Origin: Anderseniella sp. Alg231-50
GTDB taxonomy: Bacteria > Pseudomonadota > Alphaproteobacteria > Rhizobiales > Aestuariivirgaceae
DNA length: 64,000 nucleotides
Direction of reading: 5' to 3'
NCBI RefSeq assembly: GCF_900149695.1
Contig: NZ_LT703004.1
Span: forward strand, 434,001 to 498,000
The notes under the pieces were generated by a model. That model was not told the origin of the DNA. It made no database searches and saw only the letters and a list, made by a program, of their open reading frames with translations. The translations under genes were made by a program, and so were the position numbers. Positions 44,470 to 55,349 of the stretch are shown here, piece after piece (positions within the stretch are counted from its first letter, which is position 1; each line of letters begins with the position of its first letter).

Positions 44470-44499
44470 CAACGCACCGGTCTGATGGCCGGTGCGTTG
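44470..44499 (-). terminator. Rho-independent terminator for hydrolase operon
   Basis: CAACGCACCGG (44470-44480) pairs perfectly with CCGGTGCGTTG (44489-44499), an 11-bp stem with an 8-nt loop. Read on the minus strand, the stem is followed at once by TTTTT. It lies 27 bases after the hydrolase stop and ends the PNPOx-hydrolase transcript. Confidence 0.92.
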
Positions 44500-44525
44500 T
44501 CCGTCAAATTCGTTACCGAAGCTGC

Positions 44526-45503
44526 CTACTTCGTATTGCGGTCAAGGAAGCCGATCATGCGGCGGCCGATCCTGGTGCCGAATTCCTCAAGGGCAAAGTG
44601 GCCGGTATCCAGCAACTCAAACTGCAGGTTCTTCAGGTCGCGCTTGTAGGGGTGGGCACCTGCTGCCGGGAAGATGTGGTCATTCTTGCCCCACATCAAC
44701 AGGGCCGGCACCTGGTGCTTGCGGAACAGGGCCTGCCATTTCGGGTATTCCGGTACGTTGGTGCCGTAATCCAGAAACAGTTCAAGCTGCACTTCCTGAT
44801 TACCCTCACGGTCCAGCAGGTATTGCACGTGCCAGTAATTGTCCGGGCTGATCTGCTCGGGCTTCTGTGTGCCGTGGGTGAACTGCCATTTGGTGGCGTC
44901 CAGCTTCAGGAACCCGCGCAGCTTGTCGGCGTTTTCCGCCGACGGGTCAGCCCAGTAGGCCTTGAGCGGATCCCAGAACTCACCGAGGCCTTCTGCATAC
45001 GCGTTGCCGTTCTGTATAACGAAGCCTGACACCCGTTCCGGATGCTGGGCAAACATCCGGAAGCCGACTGGTGCGCCGTAGTCCATCAGGTAGACCGCAT
45101 AACGATCGACCTTCTTGATATCCAGCAGCCTGGTCATCATGCCTGCGAGGTTGGCAAACGAATACTCGAAATCTTCAGCTGCCGGCATGTCCGATGCGCC
45201 GAAGCCGGGATAATCAGGAGCGATTACATGATATTTCGCAGCCAGTTGCGGAATGAGGTTGCGAAACATGTGCGACGAGGTCGGAAAACCATGCAGAAGC
45301 AGGATGGTCGGCCGTGAGGGGTCACCGGCTTCGCGGTAAGCCACCTTGACGCCGTCTATGGTTTCAGAGCGAAACGAGACCTGCTCATGCTGGATGGTGA
45401 CGACTGCATCAGCTGCAAGGGCCGGAGACGGCAGCAACACAGGCGAGGCAAATGAAAGGGCCAGCAGGCTGGCGCCGATGAGAGTTTTCAGGGAACGGGG
45501 CAT
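44526..45503 (-). CDS. Exported alpha/beta hydrolase, haloalkane-dehalogenase/epoxide-hydrolase type
   Basis: 325 residues with a signal peptide ([21 protein letters not shown], cleavage near ALAA). The oxyanion motif [10 protein letters not shown], the nucleophile Asp in [13 protein letters not shown], the acid Asp in WGKNDHIFP and the catalytic His in [10 protein letters not shown] give a D-D-H triad as in haloalkane dehalogenases and epoxide hydrolases, rather than a Ser esterase. Substrate unknown. The start at 45503 has AAAGGAGG upstream. It is second in an operon with a PNPOx-fold protein. Confidence 0.9.
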   Translation of the reverse strand: MPRSLKTLIGASLLALSFASPVLLPSPALAADAVVTIQHEQVSFRSETIDGVKVAYREAGDPSRPTILLLHGFPTSSHMFRNLIPQLAAKYHVIAPDYPGFGASDMPAAEDFEYSFANLAGMMTRLLDIKKVDRYAVYLMDYGAPVGFRMFAQHPERVSGFVIQNGNAYAEGLGEFWDPLKAYWADPSAENADKLRGFLKLDATKWQFTHGTQKPEQISPDNYWHVQYLLDREGNQEVQLELFLDYGTNVPEYPKWQALFRKHQVPALLMWGKNDHIFPAAGAHPYKRDLKNLQFELLDTGHFALEEFGTRIGRRMIGFLDRNTK

Positions 45504-45570
45504 TTTGGTGTCCTCCTTTCGAGGGCTGGTTGGACGAAGCATCTGTTGATGCCTGTTGGCGAATCGCTGG

Positions 45571-46200
45571 TCAGGAGCCTTGGCCAAGCGCGATTTTCAG
45601 GTCTCTGTTCTGCTCCTGGAGACGGGCAATCTCCTCGCGAACCGGCTGCAATTGCGCTTCCAGTTCATCAAGGGTCAGTCGTTGCGGAATGTGCTGCGGG
45701 CAGTTCCAGTCGAGCGCTTCAACGGTGATGACCACCGCGCGCTCAGACAGGCCCCGATAGCCCTCGTGCTTCAATTGCGCGATCAGCTCCGGGTCCTGCC
45801 TGGCATCAACCAGGCGCGCCCTGCCCCAGATCTTGAGGCGCCGGCGGTTGGGATAATCAACCAGGATCAGCGATACACGGTCGTTCTCGGTTAGGTTGCC
45901 GACGCTCAGATATTGCCGGTTACCACGAAAATCCGCGTAAGCAATGGTGGTATCGTCAAGCACCTTGAGGAAACCTGCAGGACCGCCCCTGAATTGCACA
46001 TAGGGCCATCCGGTTTCCGATACCGTTGCCTGGAAAAAGCCGTCCATCCGGGAAACGAACTCCGCCTCGGCAGGGCCAATCCGGTCACCACGATCAGCGT
46101 CGGGATGCAGGAACTTTGCATAGCTGTCGGCTGATCCCTGGCGTTCCTGAACAGCCAGGACGGACGGGGTGAAACTGATTTCTGCAAATGCACGTGACAT
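45571..46200 (-). CDS. Pyridoxamine 5'-phosphate oxidase-fold family protein
   Basis: 209 residues. The flavin-binding split-barrel pattern is seen in [28 protein letters not shown] and [16 protein letters not shown], ending in a long helix ([22 protein letters not shown]) that may form a coiled coil. It likely binds FMN or F420 and reduces or oxidises small substrates. First gene of the operon, divergent from a LysR regulator. Confidence 0.87.
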   Translation of the reverse strand: MSRAFAEISFTPSVLAVQERQGSADSYAKFLHPDADRGDRIGPAEAEFVSRMDGFFQATVSETGWPYVQFRGGPAGFLKVLDDTTIAYADFRGNRQYLSVGNLTENDRVSLILVDYPNRRRLKIWGRARLVDARQDPELIAQLKHEGYRGLSERAVVITVEALDWNCPQHIPQRLTLDELEAQLQPVREEIARLQEQNRDLKIALGQGS

Positions 46201-46327
46201 GATGCGCCTTTCGGTTGCCGATCATCTGATCGCTCGCGTTGATCCAGTGACTGCAAAATAAGCCCTTTCAAAAAACATTTGAATTAGCGTAATATTGAAT
46301 TATCTATTCCAATAATTGGAACAATAA

Positions 46328-47233
46328 ATGGACAAGTTTCGCGCCATCCAGGTGTTCATATCCGTCGCCGACAACCGGGGGTTTGCAGCCGCCGCGCGCA
46401 GCCTGAGCATGTCACCGCCTGCTGTCACCCGCGCCGTCTCCATGCTTGAAGAAAGCCTCGGGACGCCATTGTTCGTGCGCACGACCCGCTCGGTTCGCCT
46501 GACGGAAAACGGCGAACGGTTCCTGGAAGATGCCAGGCGTATTCTGCTTGATCTCGAAGAGGCGCAGGACGCAGCCGTCGGCACCCATGCAGCCCCGCGC
46601 GGGGAACTGCATATCACCGCACCGGTACTGTTCGGTCGTATGTACGTCATCCCGATATTAAGCGATTTTCTGAACCTGCACCCGCAACTGAGCGCCCGCA
46701 CCCTGTTTGTCGACCGGGTGGTAAACCTGGTTGATGAAGGACAGGATGTGGCCATCCGCATCGGGGCATTGCCGGATTCGTCACTGGTTGCAGTGCGCTG
46801 CGGGACGGTGCGCCAGATGATGGTCGCCTCACCCGACTATATTGCCAGACACGGGTTGCCGACACTGCCGGAAGGCCTTGCCAATCACCAGATCATCCAG
46901 GCTACGGGCAACACTCCCGGCAATGACTGGAAGTTTCAGCACAACGGCAAGCCGATTTCGGTCCGGCTGAAGCCGCGGGTGCGCATGAATACCAACGACG
47001 CAGTCATTGAGCTGATCCTTCGCGGCGGCGGTGTTTCAAGGCTGCTGTCCTATCAGGTGGCGCCGTACCTTGCCGACGGGCGATTGCAGCCAGTGCTTGA
47101 AACATTTGAGGTGCCGGCACAACCTGTTCACGTCGTGCATCAGGAAGGCCGCCTGGTATCTGCCAAGGTTCGGGCATTTGTTGATTATATGGTGCAACAC
47201 CTGCGGGAAGACATTGCCGTCCAACTGGGTTAA
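46328..47233 (+). CDS. LysR-family transcriptional regulator
   Basis: 301 residues of the CrgA/AphB-like group: FRAIQVFISVADNRGFAAAARSLSMSPPAVTRAVSMLEE is the HTH (in segments), followed by LHITAPVLFGRMYVIPIL and the C-terminal RLLSYQVAPYLADGRLQPVL. It is divergent from the PNPOx-hydrolase operon across 127 bp and almost certainly regulates it. Confidence 0.9.
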   Translation: MDKFRAIQVFISVADNRGFAAAARSLSMSPPAVTRAVSMLEESLGTPLFVRTTRSVRLTENGERFLEDARRILLDLEEAQDAAVGTHAAPRGELHITAPVLFGRMYVIPILSDFLNLHPQLSARTLFVDRVVNLVDEGQDVAIRIGALPDSSLVAVRCGTVRQMMVASPDYIARHGLPTLPEGLANHQIIQATGNTPGNDWKFQHNGKPISVRLKPRVRMNTNDAVIELILRGGGVSRLLSYQVAPYLADGRLQPVLETFEVPAQPVHVVHQEGRLVSAKVRAFVDYMVQHLREDIAVQLG

Positions 47234-47293
47234 GGCGTTCGGGACCTTTGCACCATTGCCCCCGTAGTTGGATGGAAGAGGATCACAGTGACT

Positions 47294-47611
47294 CTAGCCG
47301 AAAGGCGGAACGTCCCTTTTCAGATCGGGTTCCTGGTGGGAAAATGTCAGCGACACTGTCCCGCGCACATCAGTTGCGTCGGCGACCGGAAGATCTCCTT
47401 CAATATGCGTCTTCAGGCCCTTCTCCCGCAGGGCTGCCTGAAATTTCTGGAGTGAACTCGACGGTAATTCAAAATTTACGGTTGCCGCGATGTTTGAGAA
47501 AAACGACTGATCAACAATCCAACCGCTCGCCTCCGAAACAGCGTCACACACCTGTGAAATGGCAGTGTTTCTGTTCGCTGAAGTGAAGATGCTGAAACGG
47601 GCGAATTTCAT
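47294..47611 (-). CDS. Hypothetical protein
   Basis: About 105 residues (MKFARFSIFTSANRN through KRDVPPFG). A compact alpha/beta pattern (VDQSFFSNIAATVNFELPSSSLQKFQAALREKGL) suggests a ferredoxin-like fold. No name. The start at 47611 is chosen over 47635 because no ribosome site favours the longer form. Confidence 0.55.
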   Translation of the reverse strand: MKFARFSIFTSANRNTAISQVCDAVSEASGWIVDQSFFSNIAATVNFELPSSSLQKFQAALREKGLKTHIEGDLPVADATDVRGTVSLTFSHQEPDLKRDVPPFG

Positions 47612-50362
<2,751 letters not shown>

Positions 50363-50400
50363 GGTGACCTGGTCACCGTGACGTAGTTCGAACAATCAAT

Positions 50401-50438
50401 CAGGGCGGCGTTTCAATTGAATTTGGAACGCCGCCCTG
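50401..50438 (+). terminator. Hairpin terminator after katG
   Basis: CAGGGCGGCGTT (50401-50412) pairs perfectly with AACGCCGCCCTG (50427-50438), a 12-bp stem 38 bases past the katG stop. There is no T-tract, but the stem is stable enough to stop or protect the transcript. Confidence 0.75.
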
Positions 50439-50469
50439 GCTTATGCCCATGACCGGTGAGTGAGCACTA

Positions 50470-50572
50470 GATCAGTATAGTTTTTGATTGAATCAATCAA
50501 AAACCATAAAACTGATCGCTTTCAAAATGCTAGAGCAACTTTATGGGTTCAATTGAACTCATGTTGCTCTAG
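50470..50572. repeat. Nested palindromic intergenic element
   Basis: Three nested dyads lie side by side: GATCAGT (50470-50476) with ACTGATC (50511-50517) enclosing TTTTTGATTG (50481-50490) with CAATCAAAAA (50494-50503); then CTAGAGCAAC (50530-50539) with GTTGCTCTAG (50563-50572) enclosing the perfect 12-mer GTTCAATTGAAC (50547-50558). Dispersed palindromes built on CTAGAGCA ends are common between genes in alphaproteobacteria. The last arm contains the stop codon of the 59-residue minus-strand gene, so it probably ends that operon. Confidence 0.75.
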
Positions 50573-50748
50573 TGGTGTTGCGGCAGTTCGCTGAACGACT
50601 TTCCTTCGGCGATAAATCGCGCAGCAAGGACCAGTGCGCCCATGGTGAAGTCCTTGCCGTGTGCTTCGATCATCTCGCCGGAAAGCTCGGCCAGTTTCTC
50701 GAAAAACCGGTCCTTGTCCTGTTGTTCCTGTGACTTTTTCTCAGTCAT
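50569..50748 (-). CDS. Small protein (59 aa), end of unknown operon
   Basis: A 59-residue frame (MTEKKSQEQQDKDRFFEKLA to KSFSELPQHH) that looks like a well-composed helical protein: a charged N-terminus, then LSGEMIEAHGKDFTMGALVLAARFIAEG. AAAGGATCG lies about ten bases before the ATG. The stop codon overlaps a palindrome. It follows the WD40 gene by 38 bases. No family recognised. Confidence 0.72.
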   Translation of the reverse strand: MTEKKSQEQQDKDRFFEKLAELSGEMIEAHGKDFTMGALVLAARFIAEGKSFSELPQHH

Positions 50749-50786
50749 GTGTGCGATCCTTTCTCAGGCTTGTTTGGCTGTGGACA

Positions 50787-51917
50787 TCATTTGAACAATT
50801 GCTCGGGTATCGAAATGATCGCCGCGACATCGTTGCTGGTAGCAAGGACCAGGTGTCTGCCGTCGAGCGTCCACGCAAGATTTGTAATTGCGCCGCGATC
50901 CTCACTGTTCAGCACCAGTTCGTCACGCGCACCCAGCTGCATGACGACCACCAGCCCGTTTTTGTACCCCGCTGCAACCAGGTTGCGATCAGGATGACTG
51001 GTCACGGCACTTACCGGAACCAGGCCGGTCGTGCCGCTTTCCAGGGCGCCTGAGCTGCGGTCTTCCAGGGGAGCCTGGTCCATCGACCATGCCGCGACCC
51101 GGTAGGCACCGGATGTCACAAGTGCATCGACCTTCGTGTTCCAGTCTATGGCGTTGACCGGTTCAGGATAGTCAGTCAGGGCGTTGGTATTCCCGCCCCT
51201 GACATCTATCAACTGGAACCCTCCGTCCGCCAGCGGAACTGCCAGCCAGCGGCCATCCGGGCTCCAACTGGGGGTTCCGGGTTTTCCAGGAAATACAAAG
51301 TCGGCCAGCTTCCGGCCTTTGGTCTGCATCGACCAGATGGTCAGGCCATTTTCATGTGCGACCGCAATGCTGTCACCGGCAGGCGCACACTTGATTGCCG
51401 ATATAGCGCCGACCTGCTCTATGGTCAGTCCGGTTGCAAGTTCGCCGCCCTCAAGCAGTGTCACCGTGCTGCCGCCGGCAATGGCCAGACATTGACTTAT
51501 AGAGCAATAGTCCGTGGCCGTGACCGGCGCCTCTACTGCAATGCCAAGGTCAGTCTTTTCCCCTTCGGCGGACACTCGGTAAAAGGGGCCGCCGGGAGCG
51601 CCGGTGATAAAGTCCGCCGTCCCAAGCTGACCGAGAAGCAATGGCGCGTCGGTTTCCACATCAACTGATATCAGCGGCCTGGCAGGCGCCGTCCTCGGCC
51701 GGATGGCGGTTCGCCCGTCCTCTGCGTTCACATGCACACGCTGTTCGATCGGGTCGTTGTCAGCCACCGGTGCAATGGCGACAGCTGCATCACCCAGGCA
51801 ATAGGCAATGGCGCTCTGGTCCGCATTGAAGATCATTGAGCTGATCGATGCACCGGTGGTCCAGGTACGGGCAAGCAGCTCAAACAGTGTTTGTGGCGCA
51901 GTGTCTTGTTTACTCAT
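50787..51917 (-). CDS. WD40-repeat beta-propeller protein
   Basis: 376 residues with about seven WD40-like blades. Examples are AISAIKCAPAGDSIAVAHENGLTIWSM, TPSWSPDGRWLAVPLADGGFQLIDV, VNAIDWNTKVDALVTSGAYRVAAWSM and ITNLAWTLDGRHLVLATSNDVAAIIS. There is no signal peptide. The blade wording recalls WD40 proteins found with CobW/P47K metal chaperones, but no such gene is here, so this is only a resemblance. It is the largest gene of a four-gene operon. Confidence 0.85.
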   Translation of the reverse strand: MSKQDTAPQTLFELLARTWTTGASISSMIFNADQSAIAYCLGDAAVAIAPVADNDPIEQRVHVNAEDGRTAIRPRTAPARPLISVDVETDAPLLLGQLGTADFITGAPGGPFYRVSAEGEKTDLGIAVEAPVTATDYCSISQCLAIAGGSTVTLLEGGELATGLTIEQVGAISAIKCAPAGDSIAVAHENGLTIWSMQTKGRKLADFVFPGKPGTPSWSPDGRWLAVPLADGGFQLIDVRGGNTNALTDYPEPVNAIDWNTKVDALVTSGAYRVAAWSMDQAPLEDRSSGALESGTTGLVPVSAVTSHPDRNLVAAGYKNGLVVVMQLGARDELVLNSEDRGAITNLAWTLDGRHLVLATSNDVAAIISIPEQLFK

Positions 51918-51965
51918 GGCTTCAACTCCAGTTCAGTTGCGCTGCGGACAGACGCTCGTTCGCAT

Positions 51966-52271
51966 TCAAAGTGCGGCCAGCTTTCGGTCCAGTTCCTCGA
52001 CTTCCCGTTCAAACCTCATTCGCTCCGCGTCGCACTGTTCCATCTCTGAAATGAGCTGCGCTTCAAGAGCACGGGATTGGGCGTACTCGGCGCGCAGAGC
52101 GGTGTCGGCGGTGTCTTCATGCACACTCTCGGCACAGCGTTGCACATCCAGGCGCACTCCCATCAGGTGTTGCGATTGCTGCAGGTGCTGTGCGTTCAAT
52201 TGCGAGATTTTCAATGTGATATCCAACCTGTGCTGGAAAATTTCCTGTATCTCCCTGGAAGTTTCAGTCAT
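51966..52271 (-). CDS. Coiled-coil protein
   Basis: 101 residues, predicted to be a continuous helix with heptad character (TSREIQEIFQHRLDITLKIS, then AQLISEMEQCDAERMRFEREVEELDRKLAAL). It starts four bases inside the end of the upstream gene (ATGA-type overlap at 52268-52271), so translation is coupled. Probably a structural or adaptor subunit of the operon's product. Confidence 0.72.
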   Translation of the reverse strand: MTETSREIQEIFQHRLDITLKISQLNAQHLQQSQHLMGVRLDVQRCAESVHEDTADTALRAEYAQSRALEAQLISEMEQCDAERMRFEREVEELDRKLAAL

Positions 52272-52741
52272 GGCGCATCACCACGCTTGGCCTGCTGCAC
52301 TGCACGTTCTTCGGCAATGGCGGCAAGGATGGAGTGCAGACCATCCATGTCGGAGAGGAACTGGCGCTCTGCAACGGCGATGTAGGACGACAGCGAATCC
52401 CACAGATCAACCCGGAACAGTTTCATCGGGTCACCAACCAGTTTTTCAAATTCACGAACCGAAAACTGGTGCTGTAACCCGACGCCGGTTGCCACAAATT
52501 CCGTGAGCTCGCTGGCATGGGTTTCGATGAACGGCAGCAGCAGCGGATGATCGTCAAAAGAGACGTCGCGCTTGTCCAGTTCCAGGCGTATGAAATTCTG
52601 AAAATGCTCCTGTAAAAAATTTCTGCTTTCGCCAAGAATTCTGATTGAGAAAACGATGTCCCGATCTGCCCGCGCGAGAATTTTCTCCGCCACGCCGTGG
52701 CTGCCGGATTGCAGATCGGAGAGTTTTTTTCCAGTTGGCAT
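52268..52741 (-). CDS. Unknown helical protein, first gene of WD40 operon
   Basis: 157 residues (MPTGKKLSDLQSGSHG to QQAKRGDAP), mostly helical, with no recognised domain. Segments such as DDHPLLLPFIETHASELTEFVATG and FEKLVGDPMKLFRVDLWDSLSSYI look like a folded alpha domain. The start is the ATG at 52741. It is divergent from the mim promoter region, 800 bp away from mimA. Confidence 0.72.
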   Translation of the reverse strand: MPTGKKLSDLQSGSHGVAEKILARADRDIVFSIRILGESRNFLQEHFQNFIRLELDKRDVSFDDHPLLLPFIETHASELTEFVATGVGLQHQFSVREFEKLVGDPMKLFRVDLWDSLSSYIAVAERQFLSDMDGLHSILAAIAEERAVQQAKRGDAP

Positions 52742-53166
52742 GACGCACAATCCTGCTTTCCGTTACACCTGCACCCCGATAAATAACTCATATTTTTCAA
52801 TATATTATCCGAGCGTCCATTAAATTTATGGTGCCCGGCACAGGTCACGTACAGAAGAATTTCCGACGTGTTTTTCAAACCTATTTGATCTCAATCAGGA
52901 TGCGTCAATTTTAAAAAGAGGCAACAACAATATTTCCGATTTTCAATTGAAGGTGCTTTTTTCACACCCGACGGCGACTGCTTTCCGTGCCTGGTCCAAC
53001 CATCCTTTGAGCACTCACCGGAAGGGTCAAAACAGCGCTTTCAAAATTCGGAAAATCACCCCCCGACAGAGCCCCTGTTTTGAGCTGTGTCCGCCAGTGC
53101 GAAATACACCTGGCGCATTGCATGTCGATGTAGCTCCAGCCAATCCGGCCGTGTCATCTGCTGCGT

Positions 53167-53201
53167 ACGATTGTCGCGATACAATCGTCCGATAATCGGA
53201 C
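53167..53201. promoter_or_regulatory. Two operator-like palindromes upstream of mimA
   Basis: ACGATTGT (53167-53174) and ACAATCGT (53181-53188) form an 8+8 dyad. Overlapping it is GTCCGAT-A-ATCGGAC (53187-53201), a 7+7 dyad. They lie 55-90 bp upstream of the sigma54 promoter, where an enhancer-binding activator of the AcoR/MimR type would bind. Which protein binds is inference. Confidence 0.6.
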
Positions 53202-53254
53202 GAATTCTGAACTCCTTCCGAAATGAAAGCGCTGATATTCGGTGTTTTCGAGTT

Positions 53255-53270
53255 TGGCACGCCCCTTGCA
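53255..53270 (+). promoter_or_regulatory. Sigma54 (-24/-12) promoter of the mim operon
   Basis: TGGCAC-GCCCC-TTGCA matches the RpoN consensus at every conserved position. GG at 53256-53257 and GC at 53268-53269 are separated by exactly ten bases. It is 295 bases upstream of the mimA start, and an AcoR-type sigma54 activator gene closes the cluster, which supports the reading. Confidence 0.88.
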
Positions 53271-53549
53271 GCGTTAACCTTAATCAACGAACCCCGCGAC
53301 CATACCGCAGGGGTCATAAGAACGAAGAGTGGGAGGAATTTGCGTGGAGGTCTGAGCCACAGATGTGCCGATAGTCCAACCCGACAATTTTGGATTTTCG
53401 ACCGTTCATGGCCTTGTCATCGTGCACGCCGGTTGCAACCGGCGAAATTGCTTTCTCCCAAATCTTTGCCGAACTGCCGGGTCTGCTTTTGCGCAGACCG
53501 ACTTTCGATTTGTGCGCGCACACAAGGTGCAGAAGTAATTTGGAACGAG
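53271..53549 (+). other. Structured 5' leader of the mim operon
   Basis: The predicted transcript starts near 53280 and has about 280 untranslated bases. It contains ACCCC/GGGGT (53291-53314), the perfect 16-mer GCCGGTTGCAACCGGC (53428-53443), GGTCTGC/GCAGACC (53480-53499) and TGTGCGCGCACA (53511-53522). These could act in mRNA stability or as extra regulator sites. No known riboswitch class was recognised. Confidence 0.5.
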
Positions 53550-53564
53550 ATGGAGAAACTGGAG

Positions 53565-55235
53565 ATGTCCAAGACACTTACTCTGAATAAAATCACTTCG
53601 CAGCGTGGGATTTCGGTTGGTGACGCAGCGGCGAAGATTGCCGATTTGGGTTGGAACCCATCCTATGTTCAAGAAGCGATGACCTATCCCACCGACTACA
53701 AGATTACCAAGACCCCCAAAGATCCCATGAAACAGGTCCTGCGGTCCTATTTCCCCATGGAAGAGGAAAAGGACAACCGGGTTTACGGCGCGCTTGACGC
53801 GGCCCTTCGCGGCGACATGTTCCGCAATGTCGAACCACGCTGGATCGAATGGATGAAGCTGTTCCTGGCGATCATCCCATTCCCTGAAATTTCCGCTGCC
53901 CGTTCGATGGCAATGGTGGCGCGACTGACGCCGGGTGAAGAACTGCGTACCGGATTTACCATGCAGATGGTCGATGAATTCAGGCATTCGACGATCCAGA
54001 TGAACCTGAAAAAATGGTACATGGAAAACTATATTGATCCTGCCGGGTTCGACATCACCGAAGAAGCGTTCGGCAAATGCTACGCCACCACCATCGGCCG
54101 CCAGTTCGGCGAAGGTTTCCTGACCGGCGATGCCATTACGGCCGCCAGCATCTACCTGACCATTGTCGCGGAAACGGCCTTCACCAACACATTGTTCGTG
54201 GCCATGCCGTCGGAAGCCGCCCGCAATGGCGACTATGCCCTGCCGACGGTTTTCCTGTCGGTGCAGTCCGATGAAAGCCGCCATATCGGCAATGGCCACT
54301 CCATGCTGATGTCGATGCTGAAAGAACCGGAAAACTACCAGCTTCTCGAGCGCGACATGAAATATGCGTTCTGGCAAAACCATGCCATCGTCGATGCCGC
54401 CATCGGGACGTTCATCGAATATGGCACCACCAACCGCGACAAGGACAAGGAATCCTATGCGGAAATGTGGCACCGCTGGATTTTCGAAGACTACTACCGC
54501 ACCTACATGCTGCCGCTTGAAAAGTATGGCGTCAAAATCCACCACGACGACGTTCACGAAGCCTGGAAGCGCATCACCGAGAAGATGTACGTGCACACGG
54601 TGGCACAGTTCTTCGCCGTCGGCTGGCCGGTCAACTTCTGGCGCATCGAAGCCCAGACCGAAAAGGACTTCGAGTGGTTCGAGCACAAGTATCCCGGCTG
54701 GTATGCCAAGTTCGGCGAATTCTGGAAGTGGTACGAGAAGCTGAGCCACAAGGGCTCCAAGGTAGTCACGTTCAATGAAGAGGTCGGATACGTGTATCCG
54801 CATCGTTGCTGGAGTTGCCTGGTGCCGTGTCTCATTCGTGAAGACATCGTGGTCGATGAAATCGACGGTCAGCTGCACACCTTCGCCCATGAGAATGACC
54901 GCTGGACCGCGGTCGAAGCATTCGCCGATGAGTACCAGGGCCGCCCGACACCGGCGATGGGGCGTTTCAGCGGCAAACGCGAATGGGAAACCCTGTACCA
55001 CGGGGTCGATCTGGCCGATGCCATAGTCGATCTGAACTTCGTTCGCTCAGATGGAAAAACCCTCATACCTCAGCCTCACCTGCGTTTCGACGACAAGGAA
55101 ATGTGGACGCTCGACGATGTGCGCGGCCACACCCTGATGTCACCGCTGAAGCTGTTGCGCGACATGTCTCCAGCTGATCGCGAACAGCACCTGGCTGACT
55201 ACAGAGCCGGTTTCACCATCAACAAGTGCAATTGA
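53565..55235 (+). CDS. mimA: Binuclear-iron monooxygenase hydroxylase large subunit, MimA-like
   Basis: 556 residues of the soluble diiron monooxygenase alpha family. It corresponds to the MimA protein of mycobacteria, which oxidises propane, acetone and phenol. Ligands are visible as E108 (PFPEIS), E138 and H141 (VDEFRH), E203 (VAETAF), E237 and H240 (SDESRH). Each is six residues before the equivalent in methane monooxygenase MmoX, so spacing is fully conserved. C-terminal VGYVYPHRCWSCLVP is family-specific. The start at 53565 (MSKTL) is favoured by GGAGAA nine bases upstream; ATG 53550 is possible. A sigma54 promoter drives it. Confidence 0.95.
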   Translation: MSKTLTLNKITSQRGISVGDAAAKIADLGWNPSYVQEAMTYPTDYKITKTPKDPMKQVLRSYFPMEEEKDNRVYGALDAALRGDMFRNVEPRWIEWMKLFLAIIPFPEISAARSMAMVARLTPGEELRTGFTMQMVDEFRHSTIQMNLKKWYMENYIDPAGFDITEEAFGKCYATTIGRQFGEGFLTGDAITAASIYLTIVAETAFTNTLFVAMPSEAARNGDYALPTVFLSVQSDESRHIGNGHSMLMSMLKEPENYQLLERDMKYAFWQNHAIVDAAIGTFIEYGTTNRDKDKESYAEMWHRWIFEDYYRTYMLPLEKYGVKIHHDDVHEAWKRITEKMYVHTVAQFFAVGWPVNFWRIEAQTEKDFEWFEHKYPGWYAKFGEFWKWYEKLSHKGSKVVTFNEEVGYVYPHRCWSCLVPCLIREDIVVDEIDGQLHTFAHENDRWTAVEAFADEYQGRPTPAMGRFSGKREWETLYHGVDLADAIVDLNFVRSDGKTLIPQPHLRFDDKEMWTLDDVRGHTLMSPLKLLRDMSPADREQHLADYRAGFTINKCN

Positions 55236-55249
55236 CCCGTTGATTGCAC

Positions 55250-55290
55250 GGGCGGGAACCGCTTACCCATCCCACCGCCGGTTCCCGCCC
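55250..55290 (+). other. Perfect intercistronic hairpin between mimA and mimB
   Basis: GGGCGGGAACCG (55250-55261) pairs perfectly with CGGTTCCCGCCC (55279-55290). The 12-bp, GC-rich stem is followed ten bases later by TTTTT (55301-55305). The gap to the T-run makes full termination unlikely. It more likely protects mimA mRNA or partly attenuates, giving more hydroxylase than reductase. Confidence 0.8.
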
Positions 55291-55349
55291 AGGCCCATAG
55301 TTTTTAAACAAATCAACAAGTTGAACTCCCCTGGAAGGCTTCAAGCAAC

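Noticed and set aside
53406-55001. A 531-codon open frame on the minus strand opposite mimA
   Set aside because: It is the antisense shadow of a strongly supported diiron hydroxylase gene, with no family similarity and no ribosome site.
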